Assembly (NCBI GenBank): GCA_029265905.1
Contig: JAJUGR010000002.1
Coordinates: forward strand, 145,996 to 209,995
DNA from: Sporomusaceae bacterium
GTDB taxonomy: Bacteria > Bacillota > Negativicutes > Acidaminococcales > JAJUGR01
DNA: 64,000 nucleotides
Direction of reading: 5' to 3'
How positions within the stretch are numbered: position 1 is the stretch's first letter; every line of letters starts with the position of its first letter. Below are positions 34,537-43,669 of the stretch, in pieces. Made by a program: the position numbers and the translations under genes. Under the pieces are notes generated by a model. The model saw only the letters and a list, made by a program, of their open reading frames with translations. It was not told where the DNA came from and made no database searches.

Positions 34537-37500
34537 ATGATAGAAAATCGGGTGCGAAAATCGCTGTGCCTTTTGCCGGAAACGGTCCACGCCCGGCAGC
34601 TGTTTGACGAGCGGCGGCGCGTCGCGCTCACCGGCTTGTCAGGCGGTGCGCGCGCGGCACTCGCTAGTCTGTTCTTTGAGCAGGCCGGCCCTTGGCTGCT
34701 CGTCGTGTCGCGCCAGGAACAAGTGCGGGAATGGCAGCGTGAATTAAGCGCCTGGCTGCCGGAAAAGACGGTACAGGTCCTGTACCCCGAACTGCGTGCT
34801 TCCTTTCATGCGGAGGCGCACAGCCTGGAGGTGACGGCGGCCCGCCTGGCTGTTTTGCAGTCGCTGTGGCAGCGGAAAGATACGCTTGTCCTGATGACGG
34901 TGGAGACGTGGCTGCAGCAGTTGGCCACCCCGGCCGCCTTGTCCGGCGGCGCCATCAACCTGGCGGTCGGGATGCGCCTGAAGCGGGATGCCCTGCTGGC
35001 CGAACTGGTGGCAGGCGGCTATGAACGCGTGGCGTCCGTAGACGCCCGCGGCCAGTTCAGCGTGCGGGGCGGGATCGTCGATATCTTTACGCTGAACGCG
35101 CCGGAGCCAGTGCGGCTGGAGTGGTTTGACGAGGAAGTGGATTCGATCCGCAGCTTCGACCCTGTCTCCCAGCGTTCACTGGCGGTATTGCCAGACGTGC
35201 TGGTCATGCCGCGCTTTTTTTCCGCGCCGGAGGACGGTTCGATCCTCGATCATCTGCCGGCGGAGGGAAAGGTGATGTTTGACGAGCCGGCGCGCCTGGC
35301 GGAGACGGCTGTGCGGCTGCTGCAGGAGGAAAAACGCGACGAGCGCGGCCTGTGGTCCTGGGAGGCGATGGCCGACCGGGCGGCCGGCCGGTCGTGCCTG
35401 ACGCTCTCTTTGCTGCCGCATGGCCAGCTGGGGACGGGCGAGCCGGTCAACTTCGCCTGCCGGACCTTGTCGCCGTACCATAAGCAACTGGAGCTTTTGC
35501 GGCAGGATTTGACGCAGTGGCTCCAGGATGGCTACACCGTTTACTTGGCCATGTCGGGGGAGGAAAAAGCCAATGCCTTTTCCCGGCAGTTGCGCGAGCT
35601 GAACGTGCCCCTGGAAGGGCCGCTGGGCGGCGAAGGGGTGCGGGTGGTCGTGTTGGAGGCCTCCGGCGGCTTCGTTTGCTTTGGCGAGAAGATTGTGCTT
35701 GTCACGGAAAATGATATTTTCGGGGTGTCCAAGCGCCAGCGCGTGAGCGCCGGCAAGCAGGCTGGCCCCATGGTGCGCTATGTCAATGACATTCGCGCCG
35801 GCGACTATGTGGTGCATCAGACGCACGGCATCGGCCGCTACCTGGGCGTGGAAAACCTCTTGGCGGGCGACGTGCGCCGCGACTACTTGATGATCCGCTA
35901 CGCCGGCGACGATACGCTGTATGTACCGGTCGAACAAGTGCAGCTTTTGCACAAATACATCGGCGCCGAGGGACAGGCGCCGCGCCTGTCGCGCATGGGC
36001 GGCGCCGACTGGAGCCGGACGCGCGGGCGGGCGAAGAAGGCCGTGACGGAAATGGCGGCTGAGTTGCTGCGCTTGTATGCGCAGCGGAAGCTGGCGGCCG
36101 GACATGCGTTTTCGCCCGACACGCCCTGGCAACGGGAATTTGAAGAGGCCTTTCCCTATGAGCCGACGCCGGACCAAGTGCGGGCGATTGCCGAAATCAA
36201 GGCCGACATGGAGGCCCCGTACCCGATGGACCGCTTGCTGTGCGGCGATGTGGGCTACGGCAAGACGGAGGTAGCGATCCGGGCGGCGTTCAAGGCTGTC
36301 ATGGACGGCAAGCAGGTGGCGGTGCTGGTGCCGACCACGGTGCTGGCCCAGCAGCATTTTAAAACCTTCAGCGAGCGGCTGGCCGGGTTTGGCCCGACCG
36401 TAGACATGGTCAGCCGCTTCCGCACCGCCAAAGAGCAAAAAGAAACGCTGGCGCGGGTGAAAAGCGGCCAGGTTGATATCTTGATCGGCACGCACCGGCT
36501 GTTGAACGCGGACGTGCTGTTCAAGAACCTGGGGCTGTTGATCGTCGACGAGGAGCAGCGCTTCGGCGTGGCCCAGAAGGAGAAACTCAAAAGATGGGCG
36601 ACGGGCGTCGACGTGCTGACGCTGTCGGCAACGCCGATTCCGCGCACGCTGCACATGTCCTTGGTCGGCGTGCGTGACATGAGCACTATCGATACGCCGC
36701 CGGAAGACCGCCTGCCGGTGGAGACGGTTGTGGCCGAGTACCGCGACGAAGTGGTCAAGGAAGCGATTTTGCGCGAGGTGCGCCGCGGCGGCTCCGTCTA
36801 TTACGTTCATAACCGCGTGCAATCGATCGAAAAGATTGCCGAAAACCTGCGCAAGATGATGCCGGGCCTGCGCGTTTTGGTCGGGCACGGGCAGATGCCG
36901 GAAGAACTGCTCGAGCAGGTCATGGTCGACTTTTACGAGCATGAGGCCGATGTGCTGGTCTGCACAAGCATTATCGAAAACGGTCTCGACGTCAGCCACG
37001 CCAACACGATTATCGTGCATAACGCCGACTTCTTCGGCCTCTCGCAGCTCTACCAAATGCGGGGCCGCGTCGGGCGGACCTCGCGCCTTGCCTACGCCTA
37101 TTTTCTCTATCAGCGCGGCAAGGTGATCAGCGAGGTGGCGGAAAAGCGCCTGCAGGCGATCCGCGAGTTTACGGAGCTGGGCTCGGGGTTCCGCATCGCG
37201 ATGCGCGACCTGGAGATTCGCGGCGCCGGCAACCTTTTGGGCAGCCAGCAGCACGGCAACATCGCCAGCATTGGGTTTGAGCTGTATTGCCGCCTGCTGG
37301 AGGAAACGGTTCGCGAGCTGAGCCATCAGCCGCTTGCGGAGGCTGAGCCGGAGCCGCTGATCGAACTTGAATTGAACGCCTACCTGCCGGACGAATACAT
37401 GGAGGACGCCATGCACAAGCTGGAAATCTACCGGCGGCTTTCCGACGTGCGCCAGGCGAAAGAGGCGGAGGATGTGCTTGATGAATTGATCGACCGCTTT

Positions 37501-37806
37501 GGCGATCCGCCCGAGCCGGTGCTGGCCTTGATCCAGCTGGCCTCCTTCCGCGGCCTGTGCCGCCGGCTGGGGATCCGCTCTGTGCAGCAGCGCGGGCCGG
37601 AGGTCCGCATCGGTTTTGGAGAGCAGGCCAACATCAATCCGGCGCGTCTGCTGGAATTGATCAACCGCTATCCCGGCCGCATAACGCTCGAGCCGGGGCC
37701 GCCGCCCAACTTGAAAATCAAGGCGGCCAGCCTGCGGGGCAAAACAGAGCCGATCGCCTTGCCTTGGCTGACGGAGCAATTGTCCCGTTTGGGCGAAGAG
37801 GCCTGA
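34537..37806 (+). CDS. mfd: Transcription-repair coupling factor Mfd
   Basis: 1089 aa. Removes RNA polymerase stalled at lesions and recruits UvrA. In order it has a UvrB-like N-terminal part (FSVRGGIVDIF), a CarD-like RNA polymerase interaction domain (AGDYVVHQTHGIGRYLGVE, near residue 425), the RecG-type translocase and the TRCF C-terminal domain. The translocase carries Walker A DVGYGKTEVAIRAA, DEEQ box DEEQRFGV and motif VI QMRGRVGR. AAAGGAAG precedes ATG 34537. It opens the conserved mfd-to-ftsH neighbourhood; the spoVT gene that follows mfd in spore formers is absent. Confidence 0.98.
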   Translation: MIENRVRKSLCLLPETVHARQLFDERRRVALTGLSGGARAALASLFFEQAGPWLLVVSRQEQVREWQRELSAWLPEKTVQVLYPELRASFHAEAHSLEVTAARLAVLQSLWQRKDTLVLMTVETWLQQLATPAALSGGAINLAVGMRLKRDALLAELVAGGYERVASVDARGQFSVRGGIVDIFTLNAPEPVRLEWFDEEVDSIRSFDPVSQRSLAVLPDVLVMPRFFSAPEDGSILDHLPAEGKVMFDEPARLAETAVRLLQEEKRDERGLWSWEAMADRAAGRSCLTLSLLPHGQLGTGEPVNFACRTLSPYHKQLELLRQDLTQWLQDGYTVYLAMSGEEKANAFSRQLRELNVPLEGPLGGEGVRVVVLEASGGFVCFGEKIVLVTENDIFGVSKRQRVSAGKQAGPMVRYVNDIRAGDYVVHQTHGIGRYLGVENLLAGDVRRDYLMIRYAGDDTLYVPVEQVQLLHKYIGAEGQAPRLSRMGGADWSRTRGRAKKAVTEMAAELLRLYAQRKLAAGHAFSPDTPWQREFEEAFPYEPTPDQVRAIAEIKADMEAPYPMDRLLCGDVGYGKTEVAIRAAFKAVMDGKQVAVLVPTTVLAQQHFKTFSERLAGFGPTVDMVSRFRTAKEQKETLARVKSGQVDILIGTHRLLNADVLFKNLGLLIVDEEQRFGVAQKEKLKRWATGVDVLTLSATPIPRTLHMSLVGVRDMSTIDTPPEDRLPVETVVAEYRDEVVKEAILREVRRGGSVYYVHNRVQSIEKIAENLRKMMPGLRVLVGHGQMPEELLEQVMVDFYEHEADVLVCTSIIENGLDVSHANTIIVHNADFFGLSQLYQMRGRVGRTSRLAYAYFLYQRGKVISEVAEKRLQAIREFTELGSGFRIAMRDLEIRGAGNLLGSQQHGNIASIGFELYCRLLEETVRELSHQPLAEAEPEPLIELELNAYLPDEYMEDAMHKLEIYRRLSDVRQAKEAEDVLDELIDRFGDPPEPVLALIQLASFRGLCRRLGIRSVQQRGPEVRIGFGEQANINPARLLELINRYPGRITLEPGPPPNLKIKAASLRGKTEPIALPWLTEQLSRLGEEA

Positions 37807-37833
37807 GGGGCGTGCAAACCGTCTCGTCTTTGG

Positions 37834-37839
37834 TATAAT
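37834..37839 (+). promoter_or_regulatory. Probable promoter -10 of the flippase-mazG genes
   Basis: A perfect TATAAT lies 26 bases before the flippase start. No convincing -35 is present. Confidence 0.45.
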
Positions 37840-37864
37840 GGTTGCGAAGGTTTAAGGAGAGAGG

Positions 37865-39487
37865 ATGACTAGCGTTTTGGGGAAAGATACTTTTTTGCGC
37901 GGCGCGTTTATCTTGGCTGTCGCCGGCATCGCCGTAAAATTAATCGGCTCCGTCAACCGGATTTTATTGTCGCGACTCTTGGGCGGCGAGGGCATCGGCC
38001 TGTACCAGATGGCCTACCCGATCTATTTGCTGGCGCTCAGCATCTCGTCGGCGGGGATTCCGGTGGCGATTTCCATTTTGGTGGCGGAGCGGATTGCTTT
38101 GTCCGACTATCGCGGCGCGGCCAGGGTGTTCCGCGTTTCGCTGGCGCTGCTGGTGGCGACCGGGACGCTGTTTGCCGCCGGGCTGTTCTTCGGCGCGGAC
38201 TGGCTGATCGGCCGGCATATTGTGCGCGACGCGCGGGCGTATTACGCCATTGTCGCCTTGGCGCCGGCCGTGTTTTTCGCCACGATTTTGGCCAGCTACC
38301 GCGGCTATTTCCAAGGGCAGCAGTTGATGACGCCGACGGCCGCCTCACAGGTGGCGGAGCAGTTTGTACGGGTCGTCACTATGGTGGCGCTGGCCTATTG
38401 GCTGCTGCCCCGCGGTCTTGAGTACGCCGCAGCCGGCGCAAGCTTTGGCGCCGGGCCGGGCGCTTTCACCGGCTTGTGCGTGCTCGTGTTTTTCCACTGG
38501 CGCCACCGCAACCGGTTGCGGGCGTTGGAAGCGGCGCAAGCGGCGGTTGCGCCGCAGCCTGTCAAACAGATTGCCGTCCGGCTTGTCCGGCTGGCGCTGC
38601 CCGTCTCGCTGGCGAACATCATGGCGCCGGCGGTTTCGAGCATCGATATGCTGATCGTGCCGGCGCGCCTGGAGTTGGCCGGCTTCAGCGTGGAACGGGC
38701 GACGGCCTTGTTCGGCTACCTGACCGGCATGGCCATGCCGCTCGTCATGATGGCCACCATTCCCACCGCCTCGCTGGCGGCAAGTCTGGTGCCGGCCGTT
38801 TCCGAGGCGAACACATTAGGGGACAGAGGCGGCGTGCAGCGGCGCGTGCGCACAGCCCTGCGGCTGTGCTGCATGATCACGATCCCGAGCTTTGTCGGCC
38901 TGTGGGTGCTGGCCACGCCCATTTCGCGCATGCTCTACGGCACGGAAGAAGCGGGACCGTGCATTGCGATTCTGGCCTTGGCCATTTTGCTCCTGGGCGT
39001 CCACCAGGTGACGACCGGCGCGCTGCAGGGGCTGGGACGTACGGCCGTCCCGGTTGTGAACATGGTGCTGAGCGCCGGCGTGAAAGTCGCGCTCGTCTGG
39101 GCTTTGACGGCGATTCCTGAATACAACATCGCCGGCGCAGCCTGGGCGACGAATGTCGATTTTGCGCTGGCGGCGCTCTTGAATATCTATTTTGTCTGGC
39201 GCTACACCGGCTTTGCGTTTTCCTTCGCGGACACGGCCAAAGCGGCGGCGGCGGCCGGCGCCATGGGCGGCGTCGTCTGGCTGCTGCAGGCAAAGCTGGC
39301 GGGGTGGGGGCTGTCCGCATCGCTGGCGACCCTGGCGGCGGTTCTGGCCGGCCTGGCGGTGTATAGCCTAGTTCTGGTCGCGCTGGGCGGTGTCAGCCGC
39401 GCGGAAATGGCCAAAGTTCCGGTCGTGGGAGCGAAAATCGCCCCCTGGCTGAGCAAAATCCAAGTTGTGAGGGATGACGATGACTAA
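37865..39487 (+). CDS. SpoVB/MurJ-like polysaccharide flippase (MOP superfamily)
   Basis: 540 aa with about 14 membrane helices. The N-terminal stretch (FLRGAFILAVAGIAVKLIGS, then GGEGIGLYQMAYPIYLLALS) closely follows SpoVB-family proteins. These move lipid-linked glycan precursors across the membrane; family roles range from spore cortex (SpoVB) to lipid II export. With no spore genes nearby, a general cell-wall or polysaccharide role is more likely. AAGGAGAG precedes ATG 37865. The 3' end overlaps mazG by 8 bases. Confidence 0.92.
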   Translation: MTSVLGKDTFLRGAFILAVAGIAVKLIGSVNRILLSRLLGGEGIGLYQMAYPIYLLALSISSAGIPVAISILVAERIALSDYRGAARVFRVSLALLVATGTLFAAGLFFGADWLIGRHIVRDARAYYAIVALAPAVFFATILASYRGYFQGQQLMTPTAASQVAEQFVRVVTMVALAYWLLPRGLEYAAAGASFGAGPGAFTGLCVLVFFHWRHRNRLRALEAAQAAVAPQPVKQIAVRLVRLALPVSLANIMAPAVSSIDMLIVPARLELAGFSVERATALFGYLTGMAMPLVMMATIPTASLAASLVPAVSEANTLGDRGGVQRRVRTALRLCCMITIPSFVGLWVLATPISRMLYGTEEAGPCIAILALAILLLGVHQVTTGALQGLGRTAVPVVNMVLSAGVKVALVWALTAIPEYNIAGAAWATNVDFALAALLNIYFVWRYTGFAFSFADTAKAAAAAGAMGGVVWLLQAKLAGWGLSASLATLAAVLAGLAVYSLVLVALGGVSRAEMAKVPVVGAKIAPWLSKIQVVRDDDD

Positions 39488-40943
39488 AGGAACGATTACG
39501 ATTGTCGGGCTCGGGCCGGGGGCTGCCGAGCATTTATCGCTCGACACCCTGCACCGGCTGGCGTCCGCGCCGGCTGTCCGGCTGCGCACCGCCGTACATC
39601 CGGCGGTGGCGGAGCTTGACCGGCGCGGCATCGCTTATGAAACTTTCGACTATTGCTACGAGCAGGGGGCCAGCTTTGAGGCGGTCTACCGGCAAATTGC
39701 CGAGGCCTGCCTGAACCTGGCCCAGGAGCAGGATCTTGTTTATGCGGTGCCGGGCAGTCCGCTGGTGGCGGAGGAGACGGTGCGCCTGTTGCGCAAGCTG
39801 GCGCCGGAAGCCGGCGTGGGGCTGGAAATTTGTCCGGCGATGAGTTTTCTCGACGTGCTGTACACGAAGGCCGGCATCGACCCGGTGGAAGGGCTGGTCG
39901 TCGCCGATGCGCTGCGTCCGGATACCTACAGCGGCCAGCGGCTGCCGCTGATCATCACCCAGGTATATAACCGACAGGTGGCCTCCGACGTCAAGCTGAC
40001 CCTGATGGACACTTTTCCCGACGACTGGCAGGTGAAGCTGCTGCTCCGGCTTGGGCTGCCGGATGAAGCGGTGCGCGTGCTGCCCTTGTACGAGCTGGAC
40101 CGGCAGCCGGACATCGACCACCTGAGCACGCTGTACGTGCCGCCGCTGGCGGTCGAGCGGACCGTTTTCGATTTGAAGCCGCTGGAGGACGTGCTGGCGA
40201 CGCTGCGCGCCCCGGGCGGCTGCCCGTGGGATATTCTGCAGACGCACAGCAGCCTGCGCCGTTACCTGCTGGAAGAGGTGTATGAGGTCCTGGAAGCGAT
40301 TGATGACGAGGACGCGGAAGGCCTGTGCGAGGAACTGGGCGACGTGCTGCTCCAGATCGTTTTCCACGCCCGGGTCGCCGAGGAGTGCCGGGCCTTCACG
40401 ATGCAGGACGTGATCGATACGGTCGTGGACAAGATGATCCGCCGCCACCCGCATGTTTTCGGCGATATTCAGGTTGAAGATGCGGCCGAAGTTGTGGTAA
40501 ACTGGGAGGCGATCAAAGGGCAGGAAAAGGCTGGCTCGCGCAAACGCGTCCTGGACGGCATTTCCAAGGGCTTGCCGTCGTTGCTCAGGGCCAATAAGCT
40601 GCAGGCCAAGGCGGCTAAGGTCGGTTTTGACTGGGCGGACATCGAGCCTGTGTGGCGAAAAGTTGAAGAAGAGCTGGCGGAGCTTCGCCAGACTGTGGCG
40701 GAAGGCGACCGTGTCAGCCAGGAGCAGGAGGGCGGCGACGTGTTGTTTGCGCTTGTCAATCTGCTGCGCTGGCTGGGCGTGGAGCCGGAAACGGCTTTGC
40801 ACGGAACCAACAACCGTTTTTGCCGTCGGTTCCAGTACGTCGAGGATTGCGTCCTGGAGAGCGGCAAAAAGTTCGAAGACTTTTCGCTGGAAGAATTGGA
40901 TGCGTTCTGGAATGAGGCAAAACAGTTGGAACGCACGCCCTGA
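39480..40943 (+). CDS. mazG: Tetrapyrrole methylase / MazG fusion (YabN type)
   Basis: 487 aa. Residues 1-220 form a SAM-dependent tetrapyrrole methylase-like domain starting TIVGLGPGAAEHLSLDT. Residues 225-485 hold two MazG helical units, the first beginning LRAPGGCPWD-QTHSSLRRYLLEEVYE with the EExxE metal site. MazG hydrolyses (d)NTPs to monophosphates plus PPi in house-cleaning. ATG 39480, inside the end of the flippase gene, is at the right distance from GAGGG. ATG 39474 is too close to it. Confidence 0.95.
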   Translation: MTKGTITIVGLGPGAAEHLSLDTLHRLASAPAVRLRTAVHPAVAELDRRGIAYETFDYCYEQGASFEAVYRQIAEACLNLAQEQDLVYAVPGSPLVAEETVRLLRKLAPEAGVGLEICPAMSFLDVLYTKAGIDPVEGLVVADALRPDTYSGQRLPLIITQVYNRQVASDVKLTLMDTFPDDWQVKLLLRLGLPDEAVRVLPLYELDRQPDIDHLSTLYVPPLAVERTVFDLKPLEDVLATLRAPGGCPWDILQTHSSLRRYLLEEVYEVLEAIDDEDAEGLCEELGDVLLQIVFHARVAEECRAFTMQDVIDTVVDKMIRRHPHVFGDIQVEDAAEVVVNWEAIKGQEKAGSRKRVLDGISKGLPSLLRANKLQAKAAKVGFDWADIEPVWRKVEEELAELRQTVAEGDRVSQEQEGGDVLFALVNLLRWLGVEPETALHGTNNRFCRRFQYVEDCVLESGKKFEDFSLEELDAFWNEAKQLERTP

Positions 40944-41039
40944 CTGGAAAAATTGCAAAAAACTTTGCCAGGCAGCAGGAATGCAGCGGTTTACAGCGAA
41001 TTAGTCATTCGTAAAGCCCATAACTAAGGAGGAAATACT

Positions 41040-41315
41040 GTGAACAAAACAGAATTGATTGCTAACGTAGCCGAAAAAGCTGGGATGACCAAAAAAGATG
41101 CTGAAAAAGCCCTCAATGCCGTCGTCGAAAGCGTAAAAGAAGCGGTCGCCAAAAAAGAAAAGGTCCAAATCATCGGCTTCGGCACGTTTGAAGCAAAAGT
41201 GCGCAACGCCCGCAAAGGTTTGAACCCGAAAACGCGCGAAGAAATCGTGATTCCGGAAGCGACTGCTCCGGTGTTCAAAGCTGGTAAAGACTTTAAAGAT
41301 CTCGTAAACCAATAA
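41040..41315 (+). CDS. hup: DNA-binding protein HU
   Basis: 91 aa, the normal HU size. N-terminal MNKTELIANVAEKAGMTKKD dimer helices are followed by the beta-arm region GFGTFEAKVRNARKG-NPKT and a C-terminal helix. It bends and compacts DNA. It starts at a GTG (41040) with AAGGAGG (41027-41033). Codon use is less GC-rich (many AAA codons) than its neighbours, as expected of a highly expressed gene. Confidence 0.97.
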   Translation: MNKTELIANVAEKAGMTKKDAEKALNAVVESVKEAVAKKEKVQIIGFGTFEAKVRNARKGLNPKTREEIVIPEATAPVFKAGKDFKDLVNQ

Positions 41316-41328
41316 TTTTGACGAATAT

Positions 41329-41360
41329 GAAGCCAGGTTGCGGTGACCTGGCTTTTATTC
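41329..41360 (+). terminator. Terminator of hup
   Basis: AAGCCAGGT and ACCTGGCTT arms are followed by TTATTCT. Confidence 0.85.
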
Positions 41361-41386
41361 TATTCAAAAAGCGATGAAGGTGGCAT

Positions 41387-42088
41387 ATGACGATGGACAC
41401 GAAGATTCTGCTGGTTGACGATGAGGCGTCGATTCGGGAGCTGATCCGCTTCAATCTGGAAAAGGCCGGTTACCGGGTGCAGGAAGCGGCGGACGGACAG
41501 GAAGCGGTTCAGGCAATCCGGCAGTCGAAGCCGGATCTGGTCGTGCTTGACCTGATGCTGCCAGGCTTAGATGGGCTTGACGTGTGCCGCCTGGTCAAAG
41601 GGAACCGCGAAACAGCGTCGATCCCGATCATCATGCTGACGGCCAAGACCGAGGAGATCGACAAGATCATCGGCCTGGAAATGGGCGCCGACGACTACAT
41701 GACAAAGCCCTTCAGCCCGCGGGAGCTGACGGCCAGGATCAAGGCCGTGCTGCGACGCAGTCAAAAGGAGCAGGCGCTGAGCGGCGAGCTGACGATCGGC
41801 AACTTGCGCTTTCATTTCAGCCGCTATGAGGCGTGGCTGGGCGCCGAAAAGCTGGAGCTGACGCCGAAAGAATATGAACTGCTCAAACTGCTGGCCACGA
41901 ATACGGGCAAGGTGTTCACCCGCGAACAGCTGCTGGAAAAAGTGTGGGGCTATGAATATTTCGGCGACACGCGCACGGTGGACGTGCATGTGCGGCATTT
42001 GCGCGCCAAGCTCGCGGCCGACCCCGTCTTCGCCAATGCGATTGAGACGGTGCGCGGCGTGGGCTACCGGCTGGCGGACATCGAATAA
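41387..42088 (+). CDS. phoP: PhoP/PhoB-type response regulator
   Basis: 233 aa, OmpR family. The receiver domain has the acidic pair D11-D12 and the phosphoacceptor Asp55 ([10 protein letters not shown]). The C-terminal winged helix contains [15 protein letters not shown] and [14 protein letters not shown]. It probably activates the pst promoters in this window when phosphorylated by the PhoR encoded at 43666-45465. GAAGGTGG precedes ATG 41387. It is followed after about 100 bases by pstB, whose promoter carries PhoP-box-like repeats. Confidence 0.93.
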   Translation: MTMDTKILLVDDEASIRELIRFNLEKAGYRVQEAADGQEAVQAIRQSKPDLVVLDLMLPGLDGLDVCRLVKGNRETASIPIIMLTAKTEEIDKIIGLEMGADDYMTKPFSPRELTARIKAVLRRSQKEQALSGELTIGNLRFHFSRYEAWLGAEKLELTPKEYELLKLLATNTGKVFTREQLLEKVWGYEYFGDTRTVDVHVRHLRAKLAADPVFANAIETVRGVGYRLADIE

Positions 42089-42105
42089 GCAAACGGACAA
42101 GAAAG

Positions 42106-42160
42106 TTAACAATTTCTTAACAAAGGGTTAACTTTCTTTTTTTTCACTCTGTGGTATATT
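42106..42160 (+). promoter_or_regulatory. PhoP-box promoter of pstB-phoU
   Basis: Three repeats TTAACA (42106), TTAACA (42117) and TTAACT (42128) lie at exact 11-bp phase. A TATATT -10 lies at 42155-42160, 21 bases after the last. No -35 consensus is present. Confidence 0.8.
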
Positions 42161-42194
42161 TCAAGAAGGAGAGTAATGACTGCAGGGGGTAGCG

Positions 42195-42959
42195 ATGACT
42201 ACGAAGAACAAGAAAATCGAGGTGTCGAGGCTGTGCTTGTATTACGGCGAGTCACAGGCCTTGAAGAACGTTTCGCTCGATATGATCGAAAACAATGTGG
42301 TGGCTCTGATCGGCCCTTCCGGTTGCGGCAAGTCCACTTTTTTAAAAACGCTCAACCGCATGAATGACCTGGTTGAATCCGTGCACATTGAAGGCGAGGT
42401 CCTGGTGGACGGCGAGAATATTTACGGCCCGGATATTGACGTGGTGCACCTGCGCAAGCGGGTGGGCATGGTCTTCCAGCGTCCGAACCCCTTCCCGATG
42501 AGCATTTACGAAAATATCGCCTACGGACCGAAAATCCATGGCCTTCGCGACAAGCGCAAGCTCGACGAGATCGTGGAAAAGAGCCTGCGCGGCGCCGCCT
42601 TGTGGGACGAGGTGAAGGACCGCCTCCATACCTCGGCGATGGGCATGTCGGGCGGCCAGCAGCAGCGGCTTTGCATCGCCCGCCTGCTGGCGGTGGAGCC
42701 GGAAGTGCTGCTGATGGATGAGCCCTGTTCGGCGCTTGATCCGATTTCGACGATGAAGGTCGAAGAACTGATTACGGAGCTGAAGGATCGGTACACGATC
42801 GTCATTGTGACGCACAATATGCAGCAGGCGGCCCGTGTTTCCGATATGACCGCTTTCTTCCTGAGCGGTGAAATGGTGGAGTATAACGAGACCGATTCTA
42901 TTTTCACCCGCCCGCAGGATAAACGGACGGAGGATTATATTACCGGTCGGTTTGGTTGA
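42195..42959 (+). CDS. pstB: Phosphate ABC transporter ATP-binding protein PstB
   Basis: 254 aa. Walker [10 protein letters not shown], signature [15 protein letters not shown], Walker [14 protein letters not shown] and switch His in [15 protein letters not shown] are all intact. The length and the [33 protein letters not shown] region are diagnostic of PstB. It powers phosphate import through PstC-PstA. This is the only pstB visible in the window, while there are two pstSCA sets. CAGGGGG upstream supports ATG 42195. Confidence 0.96.
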   Translation: MTTKNKKIEVSRLCLYYGESQALKNVSLDMIENNVVALIGPSGCGKSTFLKTLNRMNDLVESVHIEGEVLVDGENIYGPDIDVVHLRKRVGMVFQRPNPFPMSIYENIAYGPKIHGLRDKRKLDEIVEKSLRGAALWDEVKDRLHTSAMGMSGGQQQRLCIARLLAVEPEVLLMDEPCSALDPISTMKVEELITELKDRYTIVIVTHNMQQAARVSDMTAFFLSGEMVEYNETDSIFTRPQDKRTEDYITGRFG

Positions 42960-42967
42960 GGTGCGTT

Positions 42968-43630
42968 ATGGCGACAAGACAATTTTTTAGCAATGAGCTC
43001 GAAGGGTTGCGAAACGACGTGCTGCGCATGGGGCGGCTTGTCAGCGAGGCGATCGAAAAATCGGTGACGGCCCTGGTGACGCAGGATCTGGCGCTGGCGC
43101 AGCAGATCATGGACGGGGATGACGAGATCGACCGGATGCAGATTGACATCGAAGACAGGTGTATTTTGCTCATCGCCAGGCAGCAGCCGATGGCCAAGGA
43201 CTTGCGCATTCTCAGCACCGGGCTGAAAATCATTACGGACATGGAGCGGATGGGCGACCACGCCTTCGACATCGCCAAGCTGGTGCTGGCGATTGGCAAG
43301 CGGCCGCTGATTAAGCCGCTGGTCGATATCCCGATCATGGCGCAGCTGGCGTCGAACATGCTGTCTGACGCCCTGGAGGCGTATGTGCGGATGGATGTGG
43401 CGCTGGCCGAAGCGGTTTGGCGCGCGGACGACACGCTGGACGCGCATTATTTGGCGGCCCGCGACAAGCTGATGCAGTTTGTGGGCGGCGAGGTGCCGCC
43501 GGAAGACGCGCGGCAGGCAGTCCAACTGCTTCTGGTTGCAACCTACCTGGAGCGGATTGGCGATCATACGACGAATATCGCCGAGGGCGTCATTTACCTG
43601 GAAACGGGACAACGCGTACGGACAAAATAA
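42968..43630 (+). CDS. phoU: PhoU phosphate-signalling protein (second copy)
   Basis: 220 aa with two PhoU repeats. The repeat motifs are MERMGDHAFDIAKL (near residue 90-105) and LERIGDHTTNIAEGV (near 195-210). It acts with PhoR and Pst to shut down the Pho response in phosphate excess. GAGGT at the end of pstB supports ATG 42968 (TTG 42956 overlaps pstB and lacks a site). It ends at a strong bidirectional hairpin facing the convergent phoR. Confidence 0.93.
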   Translation: MATRQFFSNELEGLRNDVLRMGRLVSEAIEKSVTALVTQDLALAQQIMDGDDEIDRMQIDIEDRCILLIARQQPMAKDLRILSTGLKIITDMERMGDHAFDIAKLVLAIGKRPLIKPLVDIPIMAQLASNMLSDALEAYVRMDVALAEAVWRADDTLDAHYLAARDKLMQFVGGEVPPEDARQAVQLLLVATYLERIGDHTTNIAEGVIYLETGQRVRTK

Positions 43631-43669
43631 AAACAAGCGGGAAGGCGACGCCTTCCCGCTTGTTTTTAT
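43627..43669. terminator. Bidirectional terminator between phoU and phoR
   Basis: Arms ATAAAAACAAGCGGGAAGG and its perfect complement enclose a five-base loop, giving 19 bp including A and T tracts at both ends. Confidence 0.93.

Noticed and set aside
35176..37779. Long minus-strand open frame opposite mfd
   Set aside because: Same artefact: the translation resembles no protein and mfd on the plus strand is certain.
37865..39487. Naming the flippase spoVB as evidence of sporulation
   Set aside because: SpoVB-type flippases occur in non-sporulating bacteria and the neighbouring sporulation genes are absent.
42956..43630. The two phoU and pst sets considered as a recent tandem duplication
   Set aside because: The paralogues differ strongly in sequence and length and the gene orders differ, so they are old paralogues or have separate origins.
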